Positions 52,059 to 60,825 of a stretch of 64,000 nucleotides of DNA are shown here, piece after piece. The notes below the pieces were generated by a model. That model ran no database searches. It was not told the DNA's origin and saw only the letters and a program-made list of their open reading frames with translations. Source of the DNA: Anodontia alba (lineage: Eukaryota > Mollusca > Bivalvia > Lucinida > Lucinidae); contig OZ024833.1 in NCBI GenBank assembly GCA_964016985.1, forward strand, positions 59,285,463-59,349,462, given 5' to 3'. Positions within the stretch are counted from its first letter, which is position 1. Each line of letters starts with the position of its first letter. The position numbers were made by a program, and so were the translations under genes.

Positions 52059-52310
52059 ATCTCCCAATCTACAGGGAGGGGGACATATTGATTCTGGTGG
52101 ATCCCGCTGGCCTCGATGTTGACGTCAGCATGACACCTTCTTCTGCACAGTATCTTGTGAACCAGTGGTTGGATTCTCACTAAATTTTCATGGCTATATA
52201 AATGGGACATAACAAAGAACTGATGAGATTGGGTGGCCTTGGCCTAATTTTTAAGGTCACAGCAGTAGAAAAACTGAAAATTCATGGTTAGGGGAGATCT
52301 GTTTTCTCTG
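52059..52310 (+). mobile_element. HINE-like fragment HN5
   Basis: ATCTCCCAATCTACAGGGAGG gives the 5'-end hairpin style seen in HN3 and HN6, followed by GTTGACGTCAGCATGACACC and GTATCTTGTGAACCAG. No 3' hairpin end was found. Confidence 0.45.
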
Positions 52311-52331
52311 AAAACACTGTTACTAGTTATG

Positions 52332-52535
52332 TTAACCATTGTCCTGCTGAACCCATGTATAACCTGCCTTTGCAAACAGTGTAGAGCCAGATCAGTTGGC
52401 TTCTGAACTGGATCTGCACTGCCATCAAGTATGCAAATTTATATCAACAATCCAAATCAAGTAATCTGATTGGCTGAAAATTGAAAATCAGAAGTGGACA
52501 TGGCATCTTAATTTATTCAGCAAGACAAGGGTTAA
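52332..52535 (-). mobile_element. MITE-A copy 12
   Basis: TTAACCATTGTCCTGCTGAA to AAGACAAGGGTTAA. Tip eroded (CAGTTGGCTTCTGAACTGG) and CACTGTTTG lost on the right arm; a small internal duplication GAAAATTGAAAATCAGAAG. Confidence 0.88.
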
Positions 52536-52853
52536 GGATCTTTCTTTCAAATGTCTGTCTCTTGAAATAGTTGGTGGTTTTCCATGGTGAACAATGATTC
52601 CCATGAAAAATGACCCTCAGTTGTCCTTGAGGTAAAGAAGGTGGCCTCTGTACTGTCCAGTCTGTGTTACCTGTGCAAACATTGGCTCCAGGGCTTTAGA
52701 ATTGAAGAGTACTTGTGTCATTGTTGGGGACCTATAGGGTTAAAGGTTAGACTGTCCTTCATACCTCATGAATATGCTGGTGGTCCTGAGTGACTGTTGA
52801 CCCTTAGCCTGCTGAATTTAGATAGCAGCAGTTGGCATCTAAAATAACAAACA
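52536..52853. other. Unassigned DNA
   Basis: No repeat, RNA or coding feature recognised, although GACCCTTAGCCTGCTGAATT at 52799 resembles a MITE-A end scrap. Confidence 0.45.
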
Positions 52854-53133
52854 CATCACGAAAACAATGCCTGTATAATTTTGACCCCCTTAAACCCCAC
52901 TTTGATGTAATAAAACTGGGGTTTACAGGGTATACATTATTTTTCTTATTTCTACTCAAAAACATAGATTGTTGGTACTCATTAGAACCCCCTCAATTAG
53001 ACAGTTCTAACGAGTCCCACAATCTATGTTTTGAGCAGAAATATGAAAAATATAAAGAGTTTTTGTATCTGAAAATTTTCAGTTTTTGGAGGTGACATTT
53101 TCTATATATTTGAATAGGCGTGTTTTCGTAATG
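52854..53133 (-). mobile_element. MITE-B copy 11
   Basis: CATCACGAAAACAATGCCTG to AATAGGCGTGTTTTCGTAATG. Core centre damaged (CCCCCTCAATTAGACAG). Confidence 0.88.
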
Positions 53134-53429
53134 AAACAGAAAATAAGGCTTTACATTTCATGAGCAAAATGGTTAAAAATTTAAGCAGAAATAAAGATAA
53201 TATTAATCTAGGTATCTCTTTTACCTGTAAAAAAAAAGCAGTTTTTTTTAGCAAGTTTCAGCCATAAATTATCGAAAGAAAAGGTTCGTGGGGATTGGGG
53301 ATAAAATTTAATTGGTCTTTTGTGATCCCATGAAATTTTCAGATATTGCTTTAAGGGTCAGTCCATTACTTGCTGTCAGCTGAAATACAATTAGCATAAA
53401 ATATCACCTTTTTATACATTAATTTTCAG

Positions 53430-53628
53430 CTCCAGATAAGGCGCTTTTTTATTTTTAACCAAAAAAGTGCTGATATTTTTCTTGTTTGTCCAAGAAAACA
53501 TATGTTATGGTACTCATTAGAAGCACCTTGCCAAGGTGCTTCTAATGAGTACCCACAACATATTTTTTCTTGGAGAAATAAGAAAAAATATTACATGAAA
53601 CCCCCTCTTATCTACACCTGTGACTGTT
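53430..53628. mobile_element. MITE-C copy, near-complete
   Basis: CAGCTCCAGATAAGGCGC to CCCTCTTATCTACACCTGTG. Centre CACCTTGCCAAGGTG. Confidence 0.82.
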
Positions 53629-53764
53629 ATGCATTAATTGATTTAGATTGGCTTGCTCATTTGCATATTTTTGACAGACTTGCTTTCATCATTTGGGAAG
53701 TTCAACAAAAGTAGGGGTTAACATTTTCATAAAACACACAGCACTTTGTTAAAGAGAAGCATTT

Positions 53765-53905
53765 GGATACTAATTCTGGGATGTTTTCTCAATTCCTCAA
53801 TAAAAACATATGTTGTTGATACTCATTAGTAGTGCCTCAGCAAGGCGCTTCTAATGAGTATACCCACAATGTATGTTTTTATGGAGAAATAAGAAAAATT
53901 ATCTC
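53765..53905. mobile_element. MITE-C copy
   Basis: TTCTCAATTCCTCAATAAAA, GATACTCATTAGTAGTGCC, centre TCAGCAAGGCG, GAGTATACCCACAATGTATG. Outer ends lost. Confidence 0.7.
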
Positions 53906-54066
53906 AAAATTATCACCAAATTAACATCCTCTGTTACACACAACCAATACACAAGTCAGAGCAATCAACCCATGCATCTGCAGTGCCTTATCACATCCCA
54001 GGTTTCGTCAGTAAGTTTTATATTAGCCACTGTCTTTTAAGTAAATGAGGAAGGCATTGTCAATCT

Positions 54067-54310
54067 GGGCCCAGTTGTTCAAAGCTAACGATGTAGTTAG
54101 TTAACGATTCGTTAAAATTTAGATCGAGTGATACGCAAATACGCTGAAATTTTTTGCTGAAAAAATGTGAGTAGCTTTTGCAGTGCAAAAGCTACTCACA
54201 TTTTTTCAGCAAAAAATATCAGAATATTGTATATTGATTGCGCTAAAACAGTTAACGAAATGACCCTTAACGAGCTCGTTAAGCTAACGATGCTTTGAAC
54301 AACCGGGCCC
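54067..54310. mobile_element. MITE-T with perfect 69-bp hairpin
   Basis: Inverted ends GGGCCCAGTTGTTCAAAGC and GCTTTGAACAACCGGGCCC; subterminal GTTAACGATTCGTTAA-type repeats. At the centre (54149-54217) two identical 34-nt arms surround one G. Single copy in the window. Similar GGGCCC..GTTGTTCAAAG ends are, from memory, widespread in invertebrate genomes. Confidence 0.85.
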
Positions 54311-54349
54311 AGGTTTCCTGATTTTGTTCTTCATTTGTTGTTTTTTAGA

Positions 54350-55030
54350 CCCTGTGACACGGTAGTGGCAGGGTATTAGGATACCATGTTGGTTGTCCAT
54401 CTGTCTGTCCATCCATCCATCTATACTCATTTTTATTTCCGGACGATAACTTATGTCAATGAATTTTCAGCAAACTTGGTGTGTGCATTGATATGGTGGA
54501 GATCTGTGGTTGGGATGGCTAATGGGCAAATTTTATCAATTTTGATAGAGTTATCTGCCTACTACACATCTGTATTTTCATTTACGGATGATAACTTTAG
54601 TAAATATCAAGGGGTTTTCACCAAACTTGGTATGTGCATTGATATTATTGAGATCTGGTTTGGGATTGCTGATGGGCAAATTTCGTCAATTTTATCTGCC
54701 GGCAACACATCCATATTTCATTTCCGGTTGATATCTTAAGTAAATATCAATAGATTTTCACCAAACATGGTATGTGCATTAATGATGTGGAGATCTGCTT
54801 TGGGATTGCTAATGGGTAAATTTTGTCAATTTTAGACAGAGTTATCTGCCCACAACACACCCGTATTTTAGTTTCAGGACAATAATTTGAGTAAATCTCA
54901 AAGGATTTTTACCAAATTTGATATGTGCATTGATAGTGTGGAGATCTGGTTTGGGATTGCTCATTGGCAAATTTCATCAATTTTTGACAGAGTTATCTGC
55001 CTGCAAAATGATAATGGCAGGGTACTATCC
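54350..55030 (+). mobile_element. Helentron-like element HN7 with internal array
   Basis: 5' GTAGTGGCAGGGTATTAGG with GTCCATCTGTCTGTCCATCC; 3' TGATAATGGCAGGGTACTATCC. TACCCTGCCA (HN8 start) pairs with TGGCAGGGTA. Inside are 4 units of about 145 bp: CACCAAACTTGGTATGTGC, GAGATCTGGTTTGGGATTGC, AATGGGCAAATTTTGTC and GAGTTATCTGCC. The terminal hairpin is not clear, so the borders are approximate. Confidence 0.65.
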
Positions 55031-55251
55031 TTTGATGTTTTTATTTTTACATGAGTTAAGTGCCCTTTTTGCATGACTTGGCATTTGATATCAGATTGAC
55101 CATTTCATTTGTTGTAAGTGGCTTTTTTATTGACTCCAAAGGGTCAACAGCTGGTCCAGAATATGGTGAAGATTGATTAGGGTTCTTTTAATCTCATGGT
55201 TGGGTTAGTATATTACAGTGGCAATAGAAGCTTGATGAATTTTTGATAAGG

Positions 55252-55625
55252 CATTGCTACAGATAAGAGGGGGTATCCACATATTATTTTCCTTATTTCT
55301 TGAAGAAAACCTACAGTCAAACCTGTCTTAAGCAGCCACCCATGGGAAGCTTAAAATCTGGCTGCTGAAGGCAGGTGGCTGCTTAATACAGTTCAAATAT
55401 ATAGGTATATGAATTTTGGGGCAACTTTCCTCTGGCTGCTTAATACAGGTTGGCTGCTTAATAGAGGTGACCACTAACACAGGTTTGACTGTATATTGTG
55501 GTACTCATTAGAAGTGCTTCGCTGAGGCACTGCTAATGAATACTTCAGCATATGTTTTTGTGGAAAAATAAGAAAACTAATCAACATTTTTCGGTTGGAA
55601 AAAGAGCCTTAGTTTGAGCTCATAT
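55252..55625. mobile_element. MITE-C copy split by X3
   Basis: Left CTACAGATAAGAGGGGG and TTTTCCTTATTTCTTGAAG; right from 55494 TTGTGGTACTCATTAGAAG, centre GCTTCGCTGAGGC, and GAGCCTTAGTTTGAGCTCATA. Confidence 0.78.
55314..55491. mobile_element. Pogo-like MITE X3 inside MITE-C
   Basis: Inverted ends CAGTCAAACCTGTCTTA and CTAACACAGGTTTGACTG, flanked by TA at 55312-55313 and 55492-55493. Inside, GGCTGCTTAATACAG-type blocks occur four times in both orientations. Confidence 0.85.
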
Positions 55626-55796
55626 GTAGGATGTCTTGCTTGATCAATAATTTTATTGCTAACTGTTTCAGTGAATAAAATGGACCATTATCACAAAATT
55701 CTCAATATCTTTGTTATAACCCATTACAACAGACATTAAGAAGACTCCCCCACTCCATTGCCCCACACCCATGAAGGATTTTAATGCATCACGAAA

Positions 55797-56051
55797 ACCT
55801 GCCTGTATAGTTTTGACCTCCAGATACAGTAAAACTTGGGTTTACAGGGGTGTACAGTAATTTTCTTTTTCTGCTCAAAAACATAGATTGTGGGTACTCT
55901 TTAGATCTGCCTCAGTGAGGTGGTTCTAATGAGTACCGAAAATCTATGTTTTGAGCAGAAATATGAAAAATGTCAGAATTTTTATCTGAAAACTTTCAGT
56001 TTTGGTGGTGAAATTTTCAATATATTTGAATAGGCGTGTTTTTGAAATGCT
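55797..56051 (-). mobile_element. MITE-B copy 12
   Basis: CATCACGAAAACCTGCCTGT to AATAGGCGTGTTTTTGAAATG. Left GGGGTTT hairpin shortened; core centre CTCAGTGAGG. Confidence 0.88.
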
Positions 56052-56812
56052 CTCTATAGAACATCACTAACAAACCATACTGCCAGTAAAATTAGTAGTT
56101 TTGCTACAGACTATTTGTATTGTCCCAGTTCAACCTGAGTTTGTTCTTGATTACACCTTTTGGTGCCTCGTAGACTGGCTCCAGTCGTTTCTGTTTTTTT
56201 TTTTTTGTTGTTTTTTTTAAATTTTATTAATATTTTGAACATTTTTTTTTGTCTCTCTTTAATCCTTATTTATATTCACCTGTTCTGTCTTTTCCACTAA
56301 GGGACATAACTGAATAAATCATTATAAGCTATGCCAGATTTGTATACCTTTGAAAAGAAAAGAGAAAATGATAGAAAATATAGAGTCTGGAGACAGACTA
56401 GGTACCTTGGGAAGGCTGTGGTTCCTGATTGTGGCAGTTCCTGGATATCTTCACCTATATTTATTTATTTATTTATTTATTTATTTGTTTGTTTGTTTGC
56501 TTGTTTGTTTATTTTTATATGCATCTTCTTCAAAGGATCTGACATGCACAGAATGTCACACTCAATTTTCTTGGTTGGGGCAGGGGAGTATTTTAAAATT
56601 TCATTTGTTAATGCTTAAATTCAACAGGTTAAGAATTTAGATTCATTAAGGCTCCAGATATTTGCAGATCTTCTGTTCAAATCAGACTTAAAATCCATTA
56701 AAAGTTTTAAAAAAAGGTAAACTTCATCCTCTGAAAAATATTTTGAGCTTCTTGTTTTGAGAGCTTTCTTTATCTTGATCGTGGGAGAAGTTTATTTAGA
56801 TTTAATCTACCA
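56052..56812. other. Unassigned DNA with (TTTA)n/(TTTG)n microsatellite
   Basis: Microsatellite TTTATTTATTTATTTATTTA then TTTG units at 56456-56515, plus T runs near 56190-56250. Frames across it encode only the low-complexity FIYLFIYLF-like translation. Nothing else is recognised. Confidence 0.6.
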
Positions 56813-57262
56813 TATTAACCCTAAATATTGGGACAGACAGGCCTGAGCAAACAGTGTAGACCCAGATCAGATGCCACATTCTGTGGCATCTGATCAGGGT
56901 CTGCACTGTTTACCATCCAGCCAGCAGTTCTAGACACTTCAGCAGGTAGTAAAATAGGCTTATTCAAATTTTAACCCTTAAACTGCCAATCACAACAATT
57001 GTCGTCTGCTTTCTCATCTGCTTGTGATTTTAAAAGTCATTTCTGCAAATAGTGTGGACCCAGATCAGACTGCTCCTTTAGGAGCAGTCTGATCTGGGTC
57101 CACACTGTTTGCCTGTATGCAAAGATAGGTTTTAGAAGTTTGCAAGAATATTCAGCAGACAACAAAAACAGATGTCATTTTCAGGTGCACATTTTCTTGG
57201 CGTTTTATGGGTTAAGACAAATACGGTAAGGAGTTAAAGTGGCCCAATATTTATGGTAATAA
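56813..57262. mobile_element. MITE-F2 copy 8, split by MITE-F4
   Basis: Left TTAACCCTAAATATTGGGAC, AGGCCTGAGCAAACAGTG, perfect tip GATGCCACATTCTGTGGCATC, AGCAGGTAGTAAAATAGGC. Right from 57216 GACAAATACGGTAAGGAG and TTAAAGTGGCCCAATATTT. The most complete F2 here. Confidence 0.88.
56971..57215. mobile_element. MITE-F4 inside MITE-F2
   Basis: TTAACCCTTAAACTGCCAAT to GGCGTTTTATGGGTTAA, so TTAA is duplicated at both borders. Core arms AATAGTGTGGACCCAGATCAG and its partner with tip ACTGCTCCTTTAGGAGCAGT, perfect. Subterminal TTGTCGTCTGC and GCAGACAACAA pair. Confidence 0.88.
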
Positions 57263-57415
57263 TGGTAAAAGCAGAAATTTGTAGATAGCCTGCATTCTTT
57301 AATGACTTTGACAGATATGGAGTTTGATCTGTGTCTACTCAGGTATGATTGTCCATGACCTACTTTTCAGGTTTCACTGACTATATAAATTGCTTGCTCT
57401 GTGTGTTAACCCTTG

Positions 57416-57619
57416 TCATGCTGAATAAATTAAGATGCCACACCCACTTCTAATTTTCAGCCAATCAGATTATTTCATCCAGGTTTTGGATTCAAATTCA
57501 CATACTTAATGACAAACAGTGCAGATCCAGATCAGTTGGCTTCTGAAGAAGCCAACTGATCTGGATCTACACTATTTGCAAAGGTGGGGCATATCCGGGC
57601 TCAGCAGGACAAGGGTTAA
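57416..57619 (+). mobile_element. MITE-A copy 13
   Basis: TTAACCCTTGTCATGCTGAA to CAGGACAAGGGTTAA. Tip complete: TTGGCTTCTGAAGAAGCCAA. Confidence 0.92.
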
Positions 57620-57633
57620 GGATCAGTTTCTCA

Positions 57634-57785
57634 ATATGGTCACTATAGTGTTAGTACTTACCACATTCTTCTTATGAATTCAGTTCATGATTATACTGCG
57701 CTTCACTGCACAGAGTGTTTCATAATCACCCACCCATCATCTCAATATGACTTAAAGCATGTTGAGAGGGACATAAAATACAAAA
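57634..57785 (+). mobile_element. SINE-2 body, head missing
   Basis: CTTCACTGCACAGAGTGTTTC, CACCCATCATCTCAATATGAC, TTAAAGCATGTTGAGAGGG and ACATAAAATAC parallel the body at 36165-36247. No tRNA-like head, so truncated. Confidence 0.6.
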
Positions 57786-57887
57786 CCATCTTCCTGTGAA
57801 TGCATTCAGATATTATTGTCACAGATATTTCTTTTCATAAATGCAAACATACAGTGTTCATGATTAAAGGTTGGTTTATATGACATT

Positions 57888-58100
57888 ACCAAAGCTGGAG
57901 ATAAAGCGGAGTGGGGTGGGGGCTGGGTATCAGGTAACCTTGTTTTTCTATTCTCCACAAAAAAACATGTTGTGGGTACTTGTTCGAAGTGCCTTGGAAA
58001 GGCATTTCTTGTGAATACCCACAACAGATGTTTACATGGAGAAATTAGAAAACTATCAATACTTTTTGCTTGAAAAAAGTGCCTTATTAGGAGCTATGCA
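57888..58100. mobile_element. MITE-C copy
   Basis: AAAGCTGGAGATAAAGCGG to GTGCCTTATTAGGAGCTATGC. Core changed to TTGTTCGAAGTGCC with centre TTGGAAAGGC. Confidence 0.78.
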
Positions 58101-58108
58101 TTATCTTC

Positions 58109-58322
58109 TTAACCCTTCTCCTGCTGAATAAATTAAGATGCCACGCCCACTTCTAATTTTTAACTAATCACATAACTTCATCTGGATTGTTGTTATAAAT
58201 TCACATACTTAATGGCAAACAGTGCAGATCCAGATCAGTTGACTTCTTCAGAAGCCAACTGATCTGGATCTAGACTGTTTGCAAAGATAGGGTGTATCTG
58301 GATTCAGGAGGACAAGGGTTAA
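58109..58322 (+). mobile_element. MITE-A copy 14
   Basis: TTAACCCTTCTCCTGCTGAA to GAGGACAAGGGTTAA. Tip TTGACTTCTTCAGAAGCCAA. Confidence 0.92.
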
Positions 58323-58414
58323 AAGTCAAAATCCTGTAAGGCACACTGCACTGTCTTCTGATAGTTCTTGTCTTTATAAAATATAGTTAAACAGCTCATA
58401 ATACCCTGGCGTAG

Positions 58415-58595
58415 CCACAGATAAAGGGATATTCAGAAGATAATTCTGCTATTTTTGCACCAAAACATATCTTGTGGATACTCATTGGAATAGCCTCATG
58501 AGGCAATTTCAATAAGTACCAGCAAGATACATTTTGGTGCAGAAATAGAAAAATATCAGAAATATTCCCTTCAGTTACACCTTATCTGTACTAAG
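58415..58595. mobile_element. MITE-C copy, diverged core
   Basis: GTAGCCACAGATAAAGGG to CAGTTACACCTTATCTGTAC. Core GTGGATACTCATTGGAATAGCC with tip CCTCATGAGG. The arms remain paired although the sequence differs from the consensus, e.g. TTGGAATAG and CAATTTCAA. Confidence 0.7.
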
Positions 58596-58648
58596 TCTGA
58601 GCCAACAGACAATCAAAATTCCAATCAGCACCTGTCTTGCAGACAAAC

Positions 58649-58854
58649 TTAACCCTGGTCATGTTGAATAAATTAAGATGCCACGCCCACTTCCAATTTT
58701 CAGCCAGTCAAATTACTTGATCCAGGTTGTTGATACAAATTCACATACTTAATGGCACAGTACAGATCCAGATCAGTTGGCTTCTGCCAACTGATCTGGA
58801 TCTGCACTGTTTGCAAAGGCATGGTATATCCAAGTTCAGCAGGACAAGGGTTAA
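58649..58854 (+). mobile_element. MITE-A copy 15
   Basis: TTAACCCTGGTCATGTTGAA to CAGGACAAGGGTTAA. Tip eroded to TTGGCTTCTGCCAA, the same form as copy 9. Confidence 0.92.
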
Positions 58855-59149
58855 TTTTGATAGGATCGGAAAATTGGAACCATTTTATGTTAGAGATGTT
58901 GCTAGAGTAGAAAAAAAAAACTGTAATATGAAGCAGTAGTTAATCTTAGAAATAATTGGAAGTCACATTTTCTGGATGCATGTGGTGTTCTTCTAGCATA
59001 GAATTATAGCAATATCTTAGAGCCATAACAATTGCTGATTTGTTTTTCCCTGTAATATGGTCAGCTGTGAATTATGGAAAAATTACCAAATAAAAATATA
59101 TATAAAACCTTTAATATAAGTGTATTGCTCATTGAATTTCCTATGTGAA

Positions 59150-59625
59150 TATGCTCGGTGGATGTGTGTGTGTGTGGGGGGGGTTACTTCCTATATATAT
59201 GGCATAGTACGGATGTGTGTGCCAAATGGCCCCCTTTTTCAGCGCTGCCAGGTATATAGCCCCCTTTTTTCAACAAAAAGTATATGACTCGGACCCGGTT
59301 TTTCTTGATTCGTATGTGAAAGGCCCCACTTTTCTGACGTCCCGGAATATGCGTATATTTTTCGCTCAGAGATTTTTCGAGGCTGCTTGCTCTTTTGGTA
59401 TTCAATGAATTGACTGTTATATTTGTCTAACTACCAGCAATAAATGGGTATAAAAAAACAAAGGGCAGTATATGAATTGGTCAGCATTTCGGATGACCAA
59501 GTATATGAATGGGTCTGTTTTTTCAAAGGCCAGGTATATGAATGGGATAGGTTTCGAAATACTAGCTCACACACCTGTACCACAATTACCCCCAAGTTAC
59601 GCAGCAGAGTGAATATGTAGTGTTT
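59150..59625 (-). other. Degenerate repeat with coding-like minus-strand text
   Basis: On the + strand the phrases GTATATGAATGGG and CCAGGTATATG recur at irregular spacing (59265-59560). On the minus strand they read as repeated YIPG or HIPG peptide words, most clearly in a 73-codon open stretch (59405-59184). No start, splice site or family is recognised. It could be a remnant exon of a repeat protein or a simple degenerate repeat. (GT)n and a G8 run occur at 59166-59186. Confidence 0.35.
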
Positions 59626-59885
59626 TTTGGCATTTGCCGAAAAAGCATATCTAAAACATTTCCCAAACAGTGGCAGTTGAGAACCATCACCTCATTTTAT
59701 CTTCCTTTTATAAGCATACCTGTAGCAAATACAAGGAAAGCTACAACACTACACCATGTGTCAGTGTTGGCTTTGGCCTCAGCATCAGTGCTGGCATCCT
59801 CTTCTGTGCCGACAAATGTGTGACGGTTTTTAAGAATTCATATTATCCAAACTCTTTGTGGGATTCATTTTGTAGATGGACTATT

Positions 59886-59932
59886 GCTAGATGTCATCTG
59901 CTGAATTTGCCAAGAGAGTGGTAAAGGTTAAA
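59886..59932. mobile_element. MITE-D terminal scrap
   Basis: GTCATCTGCTGAATTTGCC and AGAGAGTGGTAAAGGTTAA, the right end of the family only. Confidence 0.65.
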
Positions 59933-60063
59933 CATGATTGAGCACAGGGTTTTAACTCCTGCAGCAACACATACAATAAATACATGTATTGGAACACATA
60001 TTTGACACTGACAACAAGCATACACTACTGATCAAACAATTATATGTAAACATATTAACTTAT

Positions 60064-60434
60064 TTAACATTTTGCATGCTGGGTAAAATTTCAGCAGTTT
60101 CTGGCGAAAGAATGTGCACAATACTGGTTAACCGCTTAGAGGACTAAGCCTGCCCAGTAAATGTGTGGTTAGGTAAACTGACCGCGCTCGACATGACCCC
60201 ATTGGGTTGACTGGGCCGTAAAACCTCAACACAAACAAACAAACATTTCAGCAGACGACATTTTGAAATTTTTTTTATTTTTTCTTCCTTCAAAATGGGA
60301 TCTGACACTTCATGCAAAATGTCTCCTTAGGAGACAGTTTGCATGAAGTGTCTGATCCTATTTTCTAGGAAAAATAAGAAAAATATCATCAGTTTGTCAT
60401 CTGCTGAATTTGCTAATAGCGCTGTAAGTGTTAA
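60064..60434. mobile_element. MITE-D copy split by SINE-1
   Basis: TTAACATTTTGCATGCTGGG to GCGCTGTAAGTGTTAA. Perfect core tip GTCTCCTTAGGAGAC; arms GACACTTCATGCAAA and TTTGCATGAAGTGTC changed in step from ATTTC to ACTTC. Confidence 0.88.
60098..60244 (+). mobile_element. SINE-1 3' half inside MITE-D
   Basis: 5'-truncated at TTTCTGGCGAAAGAATG, with the complete 3' part and (AAAC) tail. ATTTCAGCAG at 60088-60097 and 60245-60254 is the target duplication, so truncation happened at insertion. Confidence 0.92.
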
Positions 60435-60532
60435 ACATGTTCAGTCATCAGATTTCCTGGAGACAGTTTTGCAAAACTAGTTCTGAAAAAGTCTGTTCTG
60501 GCTTCCAGAAGAAAAAATAGATCAGAGGAGTG

Positions 60533-60825
60533 ACCATGAGATACTTCTAATGAGTATCCACAACATATCGAGGGTTGAGCGCAAGACTGTAGTAACTCAA
60601 ACATATTTTTGAAACCCTTGTTTAGGGGCAACTTTGACTCCTTTGTAAACAATGCAAATTTAGGTGCCGAGCAATGGCACCTAAATTTCCATTGTTTACA
60701 GAAAGAAATGTTGTAATCTTCATAACGCCTTCATGGTGAGAAGATTAAGTATTGGGAAAAACAACCATCTGACTTGCTACAGTCTTGCGATCAACCCACG
60801 ATATGCTTTTGTCCAGGAACAACAT
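60533..60825. mobile_element. MITE-C half copy split by MITE-H
   Basis: Left GATACTTCTAATGAGTATCC and ACAACATA; right from 60803 TGCTTTTGTCCAGGAA. Only the returning arm of the MITE is present. Confidence 0.6.
60566..60804. mobile_element. MITE-H copy 2
   Basis: TCGAGGGTTGAGCGCAAGAC to GTCTTGCGATCAACCCACGA with TA flanks. Reverse orientation to copy 1. Core tip GGTGCCGAGCAATGGCACC. Confidence 0.87.

Noticed and set aside
56331..56640. Two + strand frames of 95-96 codons with a hydrophobic stretch resembling a membrane helix
   Set aside because: The hydrophobic part is the translation of the (TTTA)n/(TTTG)n microsatellite; two frames overlap over it and neither has recognisable flanking sequence.
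3776..58854. TTAACCC motifs as interstitial telomeric repeats
   Set aside because: They occur singly at MITE ends and not as (TTAGGG)n runs.
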